DNA from: Litoribrevibacter albus
GTDB lineage: Bacteria; Pseudomonadota; Gammaproteobacteria; Pseudomonadales; Litoribrevibacteraceae
Direction: 5' to 3'
Assembly: GCF_030159995.1 (NCBI RefSeq)
Contig: NZ_BSNM01000015.1
Location: 434,001 to 498,000, forward strand
DNA: 64,000 bases
Shown: positions 9,872 to 18,549 of the stretch, one piece after another
Numbering within the stretch: position 1 is the first letter of the stretch
Layout: the number at the start of each line of letters is the position of its first letter
Program-made: the position numbers and the translations under genes
The notes under the pieces: model-generated
Seen by the model: the letters and a program-made list of their open reading frames with translations, nothing else
Told to the model about the DNA's origin: nothing
The model's database searches: none

Positions 9872-10615
9872 ATGGATGTTTTGAGTCTGTTCGGGTTAAT
9901 TCTCGGATTAGGCGGGATTCTATTCGGTAACTTTCTTGATGGTGGCCATATTACCATGCTGGGTAATTTGGCGGCCTTCGTTATCGTGATTCTGGGCACG
10001 TCCGGTGCCATGTTATTGCAAACCACGCCGCGATCATTTCGACATGCTTTGAGATTAACCAAGTGGATATTCTTGCCGCCTTTGGTGAATTTTGAACGAG
10101 GCATAGAGCAGATCATGTTCTGGAGTACCACGGCCCGTAAAGAAGGCTTGCTTGGGCTTGAAGGCATGGCTGATGCTGAAGCTGAACCCTTTGCTCGTAA
10201 AGGGCTTCAACTGTTGGTGGATGGGGCAGAACCGGAAACCATTCGTCATACCTTGGAAATGGTCATTGATCTTGAAGAACATCGGGACATAGCTGCAGGC
10301 TTGTTCTGGGAAGGTATGGGTGGATACGCACCGACCATTGGTATTATTGGCGCAGTCTTGGGGCTGATCCATGTCATGACCAATCTGGGAGAGCCGGAGT
10401 TGTTGGGGCAGGGCATTGCTACCGCCTTTGTTGCGACCATTTATGGTGTGGGCTCGGCGAACTTGTTGTTCTTACCAATTGGTGGAAAGATCAAAAGCAT
10501 TGTGATTTCTCAAGGTGAGTATAAACAAATGATACTGGAAGGCTTGGTTGCTATCTCCGAAGGTGAAAACCCGAAAGCCATTGGCTCAAGACTTCAAAGC
10601 TTTATTGAAAAATAA
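9872..10615 (+). CDS. motC: flagellar stator protein MotC (MotA family)
   Basis: This MotA/ExbB-type membrane protein forms the proton-conducting stator with MotD. The 247-residue product has two N-terminal membrane helices (residues ~2-18 and ~28-48), a cytoplasmic loop that includes the charged RxxxxGLLGLE segment used for torque contact with FliG, and two C-terminal helices around GGYAPTIGIIGAVLGLIHVM and IATAFVATIYGVGSANLL. The ATG lies two bases after the cheB stop, implying translational coupling. In pseudomonads motCD sits at this same place and forms the second stator, separate from motAB. Confidence 0.93.
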   Translation: MDVLSLFGLILGLGGILFGNFLDGGHITMLGNLAAFVIVILGTSGAMLLQTTPRSFRHALRLTKWIFLPPLVNFERGIEQIMFWSTTARKEGLLGLEGMADAEAEPFARKGLQLLVDGAEPETIRHTLEMVIDLEEHRDIAAGLFWEGMGGYAPTIGIIGAVLGLIHVMTNLGEPELLGQGIATAFVATIYGVGSANLLFLPIGGKIKSIVISQGEYKQMILEGLVAISEGENPKAIGSRLQSFIEK

Positions 10616-10650
10616 TCGCTTTTTACATCCGGTCATTAAGAGATAACACT

Positions 10651-11448
10651 ATGGCTCGAAGACGACGCATAAATTTACATGGGCCAAGTCACGAGCGGTG
10701 GCTAATCTCTTATGCTGACTTTATCACCCTCATGTTTGCATTTTTTGTGGTCTTGTATGGCATATCTTCTGTTAATGAAGGTAAGTACAAGATCCTTGCA
10801 TCGAACCTGATTGGCGTATTCAACGCGCCACCGACCTCCAGTAATCCGATTCAGATCGGGGATCAGGCCCGACAAATTCCCATTACTGAGAAGCGATTGA
10901 TTGTTCAGCCAAACCAAGTGGCGGAGCAAGAAACCTCCACCACGGTTCCACAGGAAGCCGACATGCCTAAGCTGCAAGAAGCGTTTGAGCAAGGTTTCGA
11001 GGGCTTATTAAAGCAAGGTGTCATGTCTCTGGAAGGCAGTGAGGACTGGTTGGAGGTGACGTTAGGGTCGGAAGTGTTGTTTGGAACCGGCAGTTCAGAA
11101 CCAACTCGTAAAGCAGAAGACGTGATTGCTGATGTGGCAATGATTTTAGGGGGCTATTCCAACCCTATTCAAGTTGAAGGGCATACCGATAATGTGCCTA
11201 TTAACAATCGTGAGTATAAGAGTAACTGGGACTTATCGGCTGCAAGAGCGGCAAGTGTTGTCCGGCAATTGCAGGAAGAGGGGCTCGATCCGTCTCGTTT
11301 GGCTGCGGTCGGGTATGGTCAGTTCCAGCCTTTGGTAAGAAATACCACGCCTTTGAATCGTCGGAAGAATCGACGCATCGTCCTGCTGATCTCAAGGTCT
11401 GCCGTTACTCGGAAGGATCTGGATCAGGTTAGGCAAGCTCAGCCTTAA
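10651..11448 (+). CDS. motD: flagellar stator protein MotD (MotB family)
   Basis: MotD is the peptidoglycan-anchoring half of the MotCD stator. The 265-residue product has a short basic N-terminus, a single membrane helix at about residues 19-40 beginning SYADFITLMFAFFVVLYGIS, in which Asp23 is the expected ion-binding residue, and a C-terminal OmpA-like domain with the VEGHTDNVPI and NWDLSAARAASVV motifs that bind peptidoglycan. The Asp-based helix suggests proton rather than sodium coupling, which is an inference. AAGAG precedes the ATG. Confidence 0.94.
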   Translation: MARRRRINLHGPSHERWLISYADFITLMFAFFVVLYGISSVNEGKYKILASNLIGVFNAPPTSSNPIQIGDQARQIPITEKRLIVQPNQVAEQETSTTVPQEADMPKLQEAFEQGFEGLLKQGVMSLEGSEDWLEVTLGSEVLFGTGSSEPTRKAEDVIADVAMILGGYSNPIQVEGHTDNVPINNREYKSNWDLSAARAASVVRQLQEEGLDPSRLAAVGYGQFQPLVRNTTPLNRRKNRRIVLLISRSAVTRKDLDQVRQAQP

Positions 11449-11480
11449 CATCACTTAGATCAAACAATGGTTCAACAAAG

Positions 11481-11509
11481 GAAGGATGGCATGTAGCTTG
11501 CTATCCTTC
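11481..11509 (+). terminator. possible weak terminator hairpin after motD
   Basis: Arms GAAGGATGGCA and TGCTATCCTTC pair over 11 positions (one G-U pair) around a 7-base loop. The T-run lies about 20 bases further on (TCTTTTTTTATT), so termination may be partial. It separates the chemotaxis core from parA. Confidence 0.4.
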
Positions 11510-11541
11510 TATAGGTTGGTCTTTTTTTATTGGAGTCGGCA

Positions 11542-12315
11542 ATGCGTGTTTGGGCAGTTGCAAATCAAAAGGGTGGTGTAGGTAAAACCACCACAGCGGT
11601 TAGCCTTGGGGGCTTGTTAGCCGATCAAGGGAAGCGTGTGCTTCTGGTTGATCTTGATCCTCATGGATCAATGACCAGTTATTTTGGCTATGACCCGGAT
11701 GAGCTTGAACACTCTTGTTTTGATTTGTTCCAGGCATCTGATGCGATTCCACCTGAATTACCAAGCCAACTATTGCTGGATACTAGTCATTCCAATATCA
11801 ATTTGCTGCCGTCTTCTACGGCATTAGCAACGCTAGAGCGAAGTATGGTTGGCAAAGAGGGAATGGGGCTTGTGGTGTCTCGTTCATTAGCTTCATTGTG
11901 GGATGACTTTGATTATGCCTTGATCGATAGTCCGCCTATCTTAGGGGTTCTGATGATCAATGCGCTGGCTGCTTGTTCTCGTTTGATCATACCTGTGCAA
12001 TGTGAGTTTCTTGCTCTGAAAGGGCTGGAGCGAATGGTACACACCTTAAATATGGTGACCAAGTCGAGACCCACTCCGCTGCCGTATCATATTGTTCCGA
12101 CCATGTTCGACCGTCGAACTAATGCCTCTTTGCACAGCGTCAAAGAAATGCGACATACCTACCCGGATACCGTTTGGGATCACATGATCCCTGTAGATAC
12201 GCAATTTAGGGATGCGTCTAAAGCTGGGGTGATTCCGAGTGCTTATGATTCCGAAGGCCGGGGCGTTCGCAGTTATGCCAAGTTGTTGAAGACATTAACA
12301 GCTCAAGAGTCTTGA
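11542..12315 (+). CDS. ParA-family ATPase of the chemotaxis cluster
   Basis: This ParA/Soj-type ATPase (257 residues) has the deviant Walker A KGGVGKTT at residues 10-17, the DLDPHGS Walker A' region and a LIDSPPILG Walker B region. In Vibrio and Pseudomonas the ParA encoded in che operons (ParC/PpfA type) places chemoreceptor arrays at the pole or along the cell; that role is inferred here from position before a ParP-like gene. ATG 11542 has GGAG 6 bases upstream; the longer frame from TTG 11530 would place the ribosome-binding site inside the gene. Confidence 0.9.
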   Translation: MRVWAVANQKGGVGKTTTAVSLGGLLADQGKRVLLVDLDPHGSMTSYFGYDPDELEHSCFDLFQASDAIPPELPSQLLLDTSHSNINLLPSSTALATLERSMVGKEGMGLVVSRSLASLWDDFDYALIDSPPILGVLMINALAACSRLIIPVQCEFLALKGLERMVHTLNMVTKSRPTPLPYHIVPTMFDRRTNASLHSVKEMRHTYPDTVWDHMIPVDTQFRDASKAGVIPSAYDSEGRGVRSYAKLLKTLTAQES

Positions 12316-12327
12316 TAGGTCGCTCTC

Positions 12328-12879
12328 ATGGTTCCCAGTCAAAAAGACGTTGTTGCCGATTATTTAAATGACATGTTTGGTGTGACAACGCCTTCTGCTG
12401 AACAAAAAAAGACTAATCAAGATGATGATTCCAGTGCCGATAAAAGTGACCTGAGTGTTTCTGACAGTAAGTCAGCGTCGGTTTCTTCTGATAAGAACAG
12501 TGCTGAATCTGCCTCTGTAAAACCGAATGCTCAAGTCGATATTTCATCCACCGCCACTAAAGTGAAAGATGGAACGGTATTGAATCCGTTGGAAATTTCA
12601 GTTGAAGGGTTGGATATCGATTGGACACCTGAGTTTTCCAATGAATTGGATAAGCTCAGTTACGAGATAGATCGAGATAAACAACTCAGTTGTTTGGTGG
12701 ACTTGGTCCACAGGCCTTTACCGTCAATGAGTGATGGGGAACTGTCTTTGGCTATGTTGGAATTGTTAGCATTGTTAAAGCAGCTTCCAGAGTCGAGATT
12801 AAAAGAAATATTACGTGCTCAATACGATAAAGTGGCGCACGCAAAGAAACATGAAAATATAGACTGCGTATCTGCTTAA
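12328..12879 (+). CDS. uncharacterised chemotaxis-cluster protein with YLNDMF N-terminal motif
   Basis: I do not recognise a domain in this 183-residue product. It starts with VVADYLNDMFGV (residues 8-19), runs through a Ser/Lys/Asp-rich low-complexity stretch (~20-90), and ends with a predicted helical domain (~95-183). The N-terminal motif resembles YLDDMLAV at residues 26-33 of the next protein, which has a CheW domain. The two genes may therefore use the same docking peptide, perhaps for the ParA partner. It lies 12 bases after parA and is presumably cotranscribed. Confidence 0.75.
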   Translation: MVPSQKDVVADYLNDMFGVTTPSAEQKKTNQDDDSSADKSDLSVSDSKSASVSSDKNSAESASVKPNAQVDISSTATKVKDGTVLNPLEISVEGLDIDWTPEFSNELDKLSYEIDRDKQLSCLVDLVHRPLPSMSDGELSLAMLELLALLKQLPESRLKEILRAQYDKVAHAKKHENIDCVSA

Positions 12880-12936
12880 GTTGGTTGTGATGCGTAGCGG
12901 TTTATCGTCAGAGAATACTGTTCAGGTTGTAGTGTT

Positions 12937-13938
12937 ATGAGTGACAGTCAAAAATCATCAAAAACCAAGGTGAAACCGGAAGCGGTTAAGCCTATGGCTG
13001 CATTGCAAGGATATCTTGATGATATGTTGGCTGTGGCAACAACGACTGCTGCGGTTCAAGAGACAGTTGTGCTTCAAGAGACTGTTGGTGTTCAAGAGAC
13101 TGAGACTTCTGAACCTGAGGTGAAGGTTGAAACTCAGACCATTGAGCATGTTGAATCTGTGGTGGAAACGGTTGAAGAACCTGTTATCGAGACTTATACC
13201 CCAGAAGAGCCTGATTTTGAGCATGTCACTGAGACTATGGTTGAAACGGCTCCTGTAATCACCGAATCGCCAGTGATTGCAGTCCCGGATATTGAAATTC
13301 CTGACGTGATAGTCTCTGAAAGTGCGGTTCCTGAACCGGAAATAGCAACTGAAGAGCCGGAGCTTGAAGAGGAAACCACAGAAACCCCAATTCAAGTGGC
13401 TGACGATCCAACATCGTTCCAGCAGCAACTGAGTCAAAAAGCCCTTTCTCCTGAAGGTGTTGAATTAGCTTATCCGCAATGGGCGGCCTCGGGCTTCGAG
13501 TGTCTACTGTTTTATGTCGGTGGCATTAAGCTGGCGGTGCCTTTAATTTTGTTGGGTGGTATTCATCGCATTGATAAAGAATTGACGCCCTTGTTTGGTC
13601 AGCCTGAGTGGTTTCTGGGGCTCTATCCTAAACCTACGATGGATGGTCAGCAAAACATTCGGGTTGTTCATACTGCGAAATGGGTGATGCCGGAAAAACA
13701 ATGCCCTGAGGTAGACCCGATTAATCACTATGTGATTTCACTAGGGGATAGCGAGTGGGGATTGTTAAGTCATCAGTTGTCGGATTCTATTCGTTTAACA
13801 CCGGATCAAGTGAAGTGGCGAACATCTGCGGGTAAGCGACCTTGGTTAGCGGGTACGGTCATTGATCATATGTGTGCGATTCTTGACGTAAATCGTTTGG
13901 TTGATTTACTGAATCAAAACTCTCAACGACTATCTTAG
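12937..13938 (+). CDS. CheW-domain protein, ParP-like
   Basis: The 333-residue product has a short N-terminal segment with AALQGYLDDML, a long acidic Glu/Val/Thr/Pro-rich linker (residues ~40-165, including three QET repeats near 41-56) and a C-terminal CheW-like domain from about residue 175 (FECLLFYVGGIKLAVPL). This architecture matches ParP, which links the ParA-type ATPase to CheA at polar arrays in Vibrio, and the CheW-domain gene at the same place in Pseudomonas. Function here is inferred from architecture and context. The 3' end and downstream bases form a 15-bp fourfold degenerate repeat. Confidence 0.85.
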   Translation: MSDSQKSSKTKVKPEAVKPMAALQGYLDDMLAVATTTAAVQETVVLQETVGVQETETSEPEVKVETQTIEHVESVVETVEEPVIETYTPEEPDFEHVTETMVETAPVITESPVIAVPDIEIPDVIVSESAVPEPEIATEEPELEEETTETPIQVADDPTSFQQQLSQKALSPEGVELAYPQWAASGFECLLFYVGGIKLAVPLILLGGIHRIDKELTPLFGQPEWFLGLYPKPTMDGQQNIRVVHTAKWVMPEKQCPEVDPINHYVISLGDSEWGLLSHQLSDSIRLTPDQVKWRTSAGKRPWLAGTVIDHMCAILDVNRLVDLLNQNSQRLS

Positions 13939-13990
13939 GTTCTACTTTATTAAGTGCTACTTTCTTAAGTTCGATTATCTTAAATTTCTG
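13931..13990 (+). repeat. 15-bp degenerate repeat, four units, over the parP-like stop
   Basis: Four consecutive 15-bp units share a core close to TTNTTAAGTTCTAC: TATCTTAGGTTCTAC, TTTATTAAGTGCTAC, TTTCTTAAGTTCGAT and TATCTTAAATTTCTG. The first unit contains the stop codon (TAG at 13936). The rest of 13991-14233 holds no gene, only the candidate sigma-28 promoter before cheW. Confidence 0.75.
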
Positions 13991-14116
13991 CGAGCCTTCA
14001 TTTTTGGTTTGTACGATCTCATTTTGGCACATTAGCTGCAATTAACTTTATAGCACCAAAATTTTGACGAATTTTAGGGTGGTATAGAATATTTGTTGAT
14101 ATAAGACGGAAATTTC

Positions 14117-14143
14117 TAAGGAAATTTTTCTTATGGCCGACAA
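14117..14143 (+). promoter_or_regulatory. candidate FliA (sigma-28) promoter before cheW
   Basis: TAAGGAAA, 11 bases, then GCCGACAA: the -10 matches seven of eight positions of the enterobacterial consensus GCCGATAA. The -35 matches TAAAGTTT only in TAA and the G. It lies about 90 bases upstream of cheW, a gene commonly read by this sigma factor, and FliA is encoded in the same cluster. Confidence 0.4.
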
Positions 14144-14233
14144 AGATTTTAGTAAACTGCTCTAAAATGAATGGTATGTGGGTGAGAAGTTAATTTTCTT
14201 ACTGGTTTTAATTTTGGTGTTATGAGGTAGAAG

Positions 14234-14713
14234 ATGGCAGCGCATTCATCTCAGGCTGGTGACGATCCTATTTTGCAATGGGTCACGTTTAGATTGGACG
14301 ACGAGACCTATGGCATTAACGTAATGCAAGTACGTGAAGTATTACGTTACACAGAGATTGCTCCAGTTCCGGGGGCTCCACCTTATGTTTTAGGGATCAT
14401 TAATCTGCGCGGTAGCGTAGTGACGGTGATTGACACTCGAACTCGCTTTGGCTTGGCTTCTGCTGATACGACGGATAATACCCGTATTGTTATCATCGAA
14501 GTGGAAAACCAAGTGGTTGGCATTCTTGTAGATGCAGTGGCTGAAGTGGTTTATCTACGTCAGTCAGAGATTGAAACGGCTCCGAATGTGGGTACTGAAG
14601 AAAGTGCCAAATTCATTCAGGGTGTTTGCAATAAGAACGGTGAGTTATTAATTCTCGTCGATCTTGAGAAGCTGATGAGCGAAGAAGAGTGGGCTGAAAT
14701 GGCCATGCTGTAA
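14234..14713 (+). CDS. cheW: chemotaxis coupling protein CheW
   Basis: CheW couples chemoreceptors to CheA. The 159-residue product consists of one CheW domain with the characteristic stretches WVTFRLDDETYGINVMQV, VPGAPPYVLGIINLRGSV and VGILVDAVAEV. GAGGTAG lies before the ATG. A 295-bp gene-free gap upstream suggests its own promoter. It is followed by a small acidic protein and a DUF2802 protein, as in related polar flagellates. Confidence 0.97.
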   Translation: MAAHSSQAGDDPILQWVTFRLDDETYGINVMQVREVLRYTEIAPVPGAPPYVLGIINLRGSVVTVIDTRTRFGLASADTTDNTRIVIIEVENQVVGILVDAVAEVVYLRQSEIETAPNVGTEESAKFIQGVCNKNGELLILVDLEKLMSEEEWAEMAML

Positions 14714-14765
14714 CTGGTAGGTTGTAACTCGTAAGTTTAAATTCTTACGGTTGTAACGCCATTGT
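14709..14765 (+). repeat. 14-bp degenerate repeat, four units, over the cheW stop
   Basis: Units TGTAACTGGTAGGT, TGTAACTCGTAAGT, TTAAATTCTTACGGT (15 bp) and TGTAACGCCATTGT follow one another. The cheW stop codon TAA (14711-14713) is inside the first unit. Confidence 0.75.
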
Positions 14766-14825
14766 TACAGTAGTTGTTGTGATCAACAATGTGAATGGCC
14801 ATCTGATAAACGAAGGGTGGATCTC

Positions 14826-15035
14826 ATGTTGCCTCCAAACATCGGTAAGACCGAAAGCATTCTGCCTGTTAATCGGGTAAGAAAGGTTCGGAAGTACCGA
14901 GAAGAAGATAAAGAAGATACTGAAAACACCGAACAAGAAGAACCAGATACTACAGATGACGTGTCGGAAGAGATTGAATCTGTGTCTGAATCTGAGCAAG
15001 GTGAACAGTATCCTCATATTGATGACTATGTTTAG
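14826..15035 (+). CDS. small acidic protein of the chemotaxis cluster
   Basis: This 69-residue product has a short N-terminal segment with basic VRKVRKYR (residues ~18-25) and a strongly acidic C-terminal half rich in Glu, Asp, Thr and Ser, probably disordered. I do not recognise a family. AAGGGTGG lies 5 bases before ATG 14826; an upstream GTG at 14817 overlaps that site and is less likely. It is 11 bases from the next gene and is probably cotranscribed with it and cheW. Confidence 0.7.
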   Translation: MLPPNIGKTESILPVNRVRKVRKYREEDKEDTENTEQEEPDTTDDVSEEIESVSESEQGEQYPHIDDYV

Positions 15036-15046
15036 TTGGAGGAGTT

Positions 15047-15442
15047 ATGGAATTCACCTGGTTTATCGGCTTTGGTCTGGTCGCTATGGCAAGTTTGATT
15101 TCAGTTGGTATCGCATACAGTTGTTATCGTAAAAGTGAACTGGCAAGGCAGCAGGTAACGGAAGAGTTAGCGCTTGTGTTGTCAGAGTTTAAAGCATTCA
15201 AAAGCAGTAGCATCGGTATTGGTAAAAAGTTGATGGGTCTTGAAAAAGATCTGGCCGATACGGTTGAAAAGCAACAAGACTTTGAATTCCAGGACCCAAA
15301 TTCCCTTCCATATACGCAGGCGTCTCGTTTGATTCAAATGGGGGCTGATGCTGAAGATTTGGTGAACAGTTGTGGCTTGTCAAAAGCTGAAGCAGAACTT
15401 TTGATGTTGGTAAATCGTCAACCGTTAGGCGCTGCACACTAG
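15047..15442 (+). CDS. DUF2802 membrane-anchored protein
   Basis: The 131-residue product has an N-terminal membrane helix (residues ~4-25), a coiled-coil-prone middle (~30-80) and a conserved C-terminal domain (YTQASRLIQMGADAEDLVNSCGLSKAEAELL) that looks like a small helical DNA-binding-like fold. This is the DUF2802 family, found after cheW in many polar flagellar clusters; its function is unknown to me. GGAGG sits 5 bases before the ATG. Confidence 0.85.
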   Translation: MEFTWFIGFGLVAMASLISVGIAYSCYRKSELARQQVTEELALVLSEFKAFKSSSIGIGKKLMGLEKDLADTVEKQQDFEFQDPNSLPYTQASRLIQMGADAEDLVNSCGLSKAEAELLMLVNRQPLGAAH

Positions 15443-15500
15443 TCGCACTTTTTGTGATCGTTTCTCTTCCTTGACTCTTCTTTACTCTGCTAAATCGTGA

Positions 15501-15800
15501 CTAAAGTGTCGGATCGTTTGGCGGAGTAAATCCTTCGGGTACTTTGTCTCTCAATTTATAGGCAAAGGCAATAATCTCTGCGATGGTTAGATAAAGCTCT
15601 TCAGGGATTTCTGAACCTAATTCAAGCCGGCTTAGAGTGCGTGCCAATTTTTCATCGTGATAGAGCGGGATACCATGCTCTTCAGCCACTTCTACTATTT
15701 TACGAGCTAACTCATCTTCCCCTTTGGCTGTTACCTTGGGCGCATTTTTTCCGTCATAGTTGAGTGCAACGGCGGTATCAATAGTCTTGCCTTCCTTCAT
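15501..15800 (-). CDS. FlhB C-terminal-domain-like protein (FhlB family)
   Basis: The 99-residue product matches the cytoplasmic C-terminal part of the export switch protein FlhB: TAVALNYDGKNAPKVTAKG corresponds to the region just after the FlhB autocleavage site, followed by the helical domain with AEEHGIPLYHDEKLARTL. The membrane part and the NPTH cleavage motif are absent. Such stand-alone FlhB tails are known in several proteobacteria and can partly replace the FlhB C-terminus in substrate switching. It is transcribed right after the FliK-like gene, 3 bases apart, which fits a joint role in hook-length control. Confidence 0.88.
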   Translation of the reverse strand: MKEGKTIDTAVALNYDGKNAPKVTAKGEDELARKIVEVAEEHGIPLYHDEKLARTLSRLELGSEIPEELYLTIAEIIAFAYKLRDKVPEGFTPPNDPTL

Positions 15801-15803
15801 AGA

Positions 15804-17792
15804 TTAAACCTTTACACTCAATGATTGGCTGGATGTTTTAACGATGCTTTCTCTTGGCATATTGATCATGCCAAAGCGGGTGTTAACACTGACCTGAGAG
15901 GATAAATGGCTTCTGCATTGTTGTTCAAGGTCGGCAAGGTGTTCATTCAGTACCGACAAGGTCTCTTTGTGATCGGAATAGAAGTTCGCGGTCAGGTGCT
16001 CGTTGTCTACATCGTAAATGATTTGACCTATAAAGGGTGCTAATGGTGGCAGTTCAAACTTCAAGTGCACAAGCCATTGGCTTTTCAAGGATTTGTTACT
16101 GCCTGTGGTATCGGATTCTTTAGGCAGTTCTTCACTGATGTCGATGCCGACACTTGTGGGGCCGGTGTGCGTCATAATTGGAAGGTCGATATGAATATGA
16201 GTGGGCGTGTTTGCGTCAATCTGACTGCCCGCTGAGGCCAATCTTAGTGCCGTCATTCGACCTGTTAACTCCTCAACGTTCACCATTAGTTGACGGAGTA
16301 CATTGCTGATTTGAAGTTCCGTAGTGCCTTGCAGTAAGGATTGTTTAACGTTGCCTGTAAATAATTGGTGTTTGCGGAACTCGGCCAGGCGAAGCCATTG
16401 GCTGCTATCAATAGCGCGTTGTGTTTCGACGGAACTATTGGCAGGCAACATTGAGCTTGTGGTGGCTGTCTGTGCCGGTGTTAGAGCTTCTTTCGATTGT
16501 GCTTTTGCTTCTTTTGCCGCTGCGGCGATGTCTGTGGTGGTTGTGTTGCCGGCTATTCGTCGTATGGATTCCAACATCCAATCTAGTAAATCTGACTGCG
16601 ATTGTGTGGTTGGTGTCATTAAGGACAGAACTTGCGTCCACTCTTTCAAGATCGGGATGTGTGATGCTTGAGTTTCTTGTGCCGAGGGTGAAATGCCGGT
16701 GCTGGTCTGAATGTTTGGCAGTGGTGTTGATGTGTTGGCGTTTTGATGAACCGCAGCCGCTAATTGGCTGGGTTGAGGGGCGGTTCCTTTAGGTGCTAAT
16801 GCTTGGTCGATTAAACCTTGCAGCTGGATCAATCCTGCTATCAGTGTTTGTTGCGGGCTAACTGGAGTTGCAGTTAATGGTGCCATTTGGGGTGAAACAT
16901 TTTGCCTGTTTGAGTTGGTGAGCGGTGACTGCCAGGTTACTAGCTCTCTAATAAATGTCTGAATATTGGCTTTGAAGTCTGTTTGTCCTGAATGTGGTAG
17001 CCGATCAAACAAATCCTTTTGGATTGACTGAGAGACCAGCAGTAATAAGTTACTTAATGGCAGTGCTTTGGGGACATCTCCGCCCGTCATGCTAGCCTGA
17101 GGTGCATTTGGGAGTTGTTTGATGATAGACGCCACGGCTTCCATGGTGATGCTTAAATCCAGCAGTGCACCGGTTGATGGTCTGGATTGGCCGAGCCACA
17201 TCTTAATCACGTTATTAATTTGTTCTTGAGACACATTAACTGGCGTTGTTGGTTTGAATGAATCAGGTTTGATTGGCTCGGGCTTTAGTGATTCGGGTTT
17301 TAGTGACTCAGCAGATTGTGACTGGGGAGTGCCGGCTGTCTTTGCCGCATTTTGTAGTAATTGAGCATCTTGCGATGCGGGTTGTTTTACTGAATTGTTC
17401 AAATCCGGGCGTTGAGTTTGCGGTGTTACTTTTTCAATGCTCAGTTGTTGGTTCTGAGTCACCTTAAGTTCAAGTTGATCGCCTTTATCCAACGGAAATT
17501 GGGTAATGATGTCAATGATCTTTCCCTGGATGACAATCTGCGCTTTGTATTGGGCAATCGTTTGTTGAGTGGCTTGTTGCGTTGTTGTTTGCTGTGCTGC
17601 TGTTTGCTGTGCCGTTGTTTGCTGTGCCGTTGTTGGCTGTGCTGGGCGTTGTTGCAGCGTGGCAGACAGAACATCCGCTTTTATCATTTGATTAGGGGTA
17701 AGGGAGCTAAGCACATTTTGTGCGTTGTTATTCTGCGGTGCGGGCTGAATAGCTGCGAGTTTGAATTGTCCGGGTTGAAAAACGGTTTGCAT
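15804..17792 (-). CDS. FliK-like hook-length control protein
   Basis: The 662-residue product has a long Gln/Thr/Ala/Pro-rich N-terminal and central region and a C-terminal domain of the FliK (Flg_hook) family from about residue 560 (LHLKFELPPLAPFIGQIIYD). FliK measures hook length and switches FlhB specificity. An internal low-complexity block near residues 53-80 is built from repeated TTAQQ/TTQQA units. Pairing with the FlhB-tail gene downstream supports the function. It may be a second FliK-type protein rather than the one in the main fli cluster, which is not in this window. Transcription diverges from ccmA. Confidence 0.82.
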   Translation of the reverse strand: MQTVFQPGQFKLAAIQPAPQNNNAQNVLSSLTPNQMIKADVLSATLQQRPAQPTTAQQTTAQQTAAQQTTTQQATQQTIAQYKAQIVIQGKIIDIITQFPLDKGDQLELKVTQNQQLSIEKVTPQTQRPDLNNSVKQPASQDAQLLQNAAKTAGTPQSQSAESLKPESLKPEPIKPDSFKPTTPVNVSQEQINNVIKMWLGQSRPSTGALLDLSITMEAVASIIKQLPNAPQASMTGGDVPKALPLSNLLLLVSQSIQKDLFDRLPHSGQTDFKANIQTFIRELVTWQSPLTNSNRQNVSPQMAPLTATPVSPQQTLIAGLIQLQGLIDQALAPKGTAPQPSQLAAAVHQNANTSTPLPNIQTSTGISPSAQETQASHIPILKEWTQVLSLMTPTTQSQSDLLDWMLESIRRIAGNTTTTDIAAAAKEAKAQSKEALTPAQTATTSSMLPANSSVETQRAIDSSQWLRLAEFRKHQLFTGNVKQSLLQGTTELQISNVLRQLMVNVEELTGRMTALRLASAGSQIDANTPTHIHIDLPIMTHTGPTSVGIDISEELPKESDTTGSNKSLKSQWLVHLKFELPPLAPFIGQIIYDVDNEHLTANFYSDHKETLSVLNEHLADLEQQCRSHLSSQVSVNTRFGMINMPRESIVKTSSQSLSVKV

Positions 17793-17904
17793 TCCGAAAC
17801 GCCTAATCTACTGAGTTACATCATTTAATAATACATTGAATTTGTAGTATATTCCTGACTCCTCAAATGATAGGTTCACCATAAATGATTTCGGCGGGGT
17901 CAGC

Positions 17905-18549
17905 ATGACAGAATATCTGTCAGTCAAAAATTTATTGATCGAACGAGACGATCGACTTTTATTCAAAGACCTGAATTTTACTCTGTCTGCAGGGGAAGTC
18001 ATTCAGTTGGTTGGACGCAATGGTTCAGGCAAGACTTCGCTGATTCGTACCTTGTTGGGATTAATGCCCGATTTCGAAGGTGATTTATTTTGGAAAGGAA
18101 AGCCCTTATATCAAGAGCGTGACGATTTCTTTAATCATTTGTTGTATCTCGGGCATAAGCCTTCGATCAAATCTGCGTTGACTGCGAAAGAAAATCTCGA
18201 ATGGCTGGTAGCGCCTTATGAGACGTCAGTGTCTGAGAATATTGAGAACGCGCTGGCTGAAGTAGGTTTGCGTGGCTATGAGGATGTTGAGTGCCATTCC
18301 ATGTCAGCAGGGCAAAATCGCCGTGTTGCTTTGGCGCAGTTATATCTTCTGAATTTACCAGTATGGATTCTAGATGAGCCGTTTACGGCTATTGATTTGG
18401 CCGGGGTGGCTCAACTGGAAACTCGTATTGCAGAACATGCGGCCCAAGGTGGTGCTGTAATCTTAACAACGCACCATGTATTGGATATTGACGTTGTGAA
18501 ACGTGTGAACCTGGATGACTTTATGCCAGGAGGTAAGCATGGCCGCTGA
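17905..18549 (+). CDS. ccmA: heme exporter ATP-binding protein CcmA
   Basis: CcmA is the ATPase of the CcmABCD complex that releases holo-CcmE during cytochrome c maturation. The 214-residue product has Walker A GRNGSGKTS at residues 37-45, the ABC signature SMSAGQNRRVALAQL and Walker B VWILDEPF, ending with the switch His in LTTHH. It is the first gene of a ccmABCDEFGHI cluster and overlaps ccmB by 11 bases. Confidence 0.97.
   Translation: MTEYLSVKNLLIERDDRLLFKDLNFTLSAGEVIQLVGRNGSGKTSLIRTLLGLMPDFEGDLFWKGKPLYQERDDFFNHLLYLGHKPSIKSALTAKENLEWLVAPYETSVSENIENALAEVGLRGYEDVECHSMSAGQNRRVALAQLYLLNLPVWILDEPFTAIDLAGVAQLETRIAEHAAQGGAVILTTHHVLDIDVVKRVNLDDFMPGGKHGR

Noticed and set aside
17568-17640. CRISPR-like short repeat in the FliK-like gene
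   Set aside because: It is a coding low-complexity repeat (TTAQQ) without spacers.
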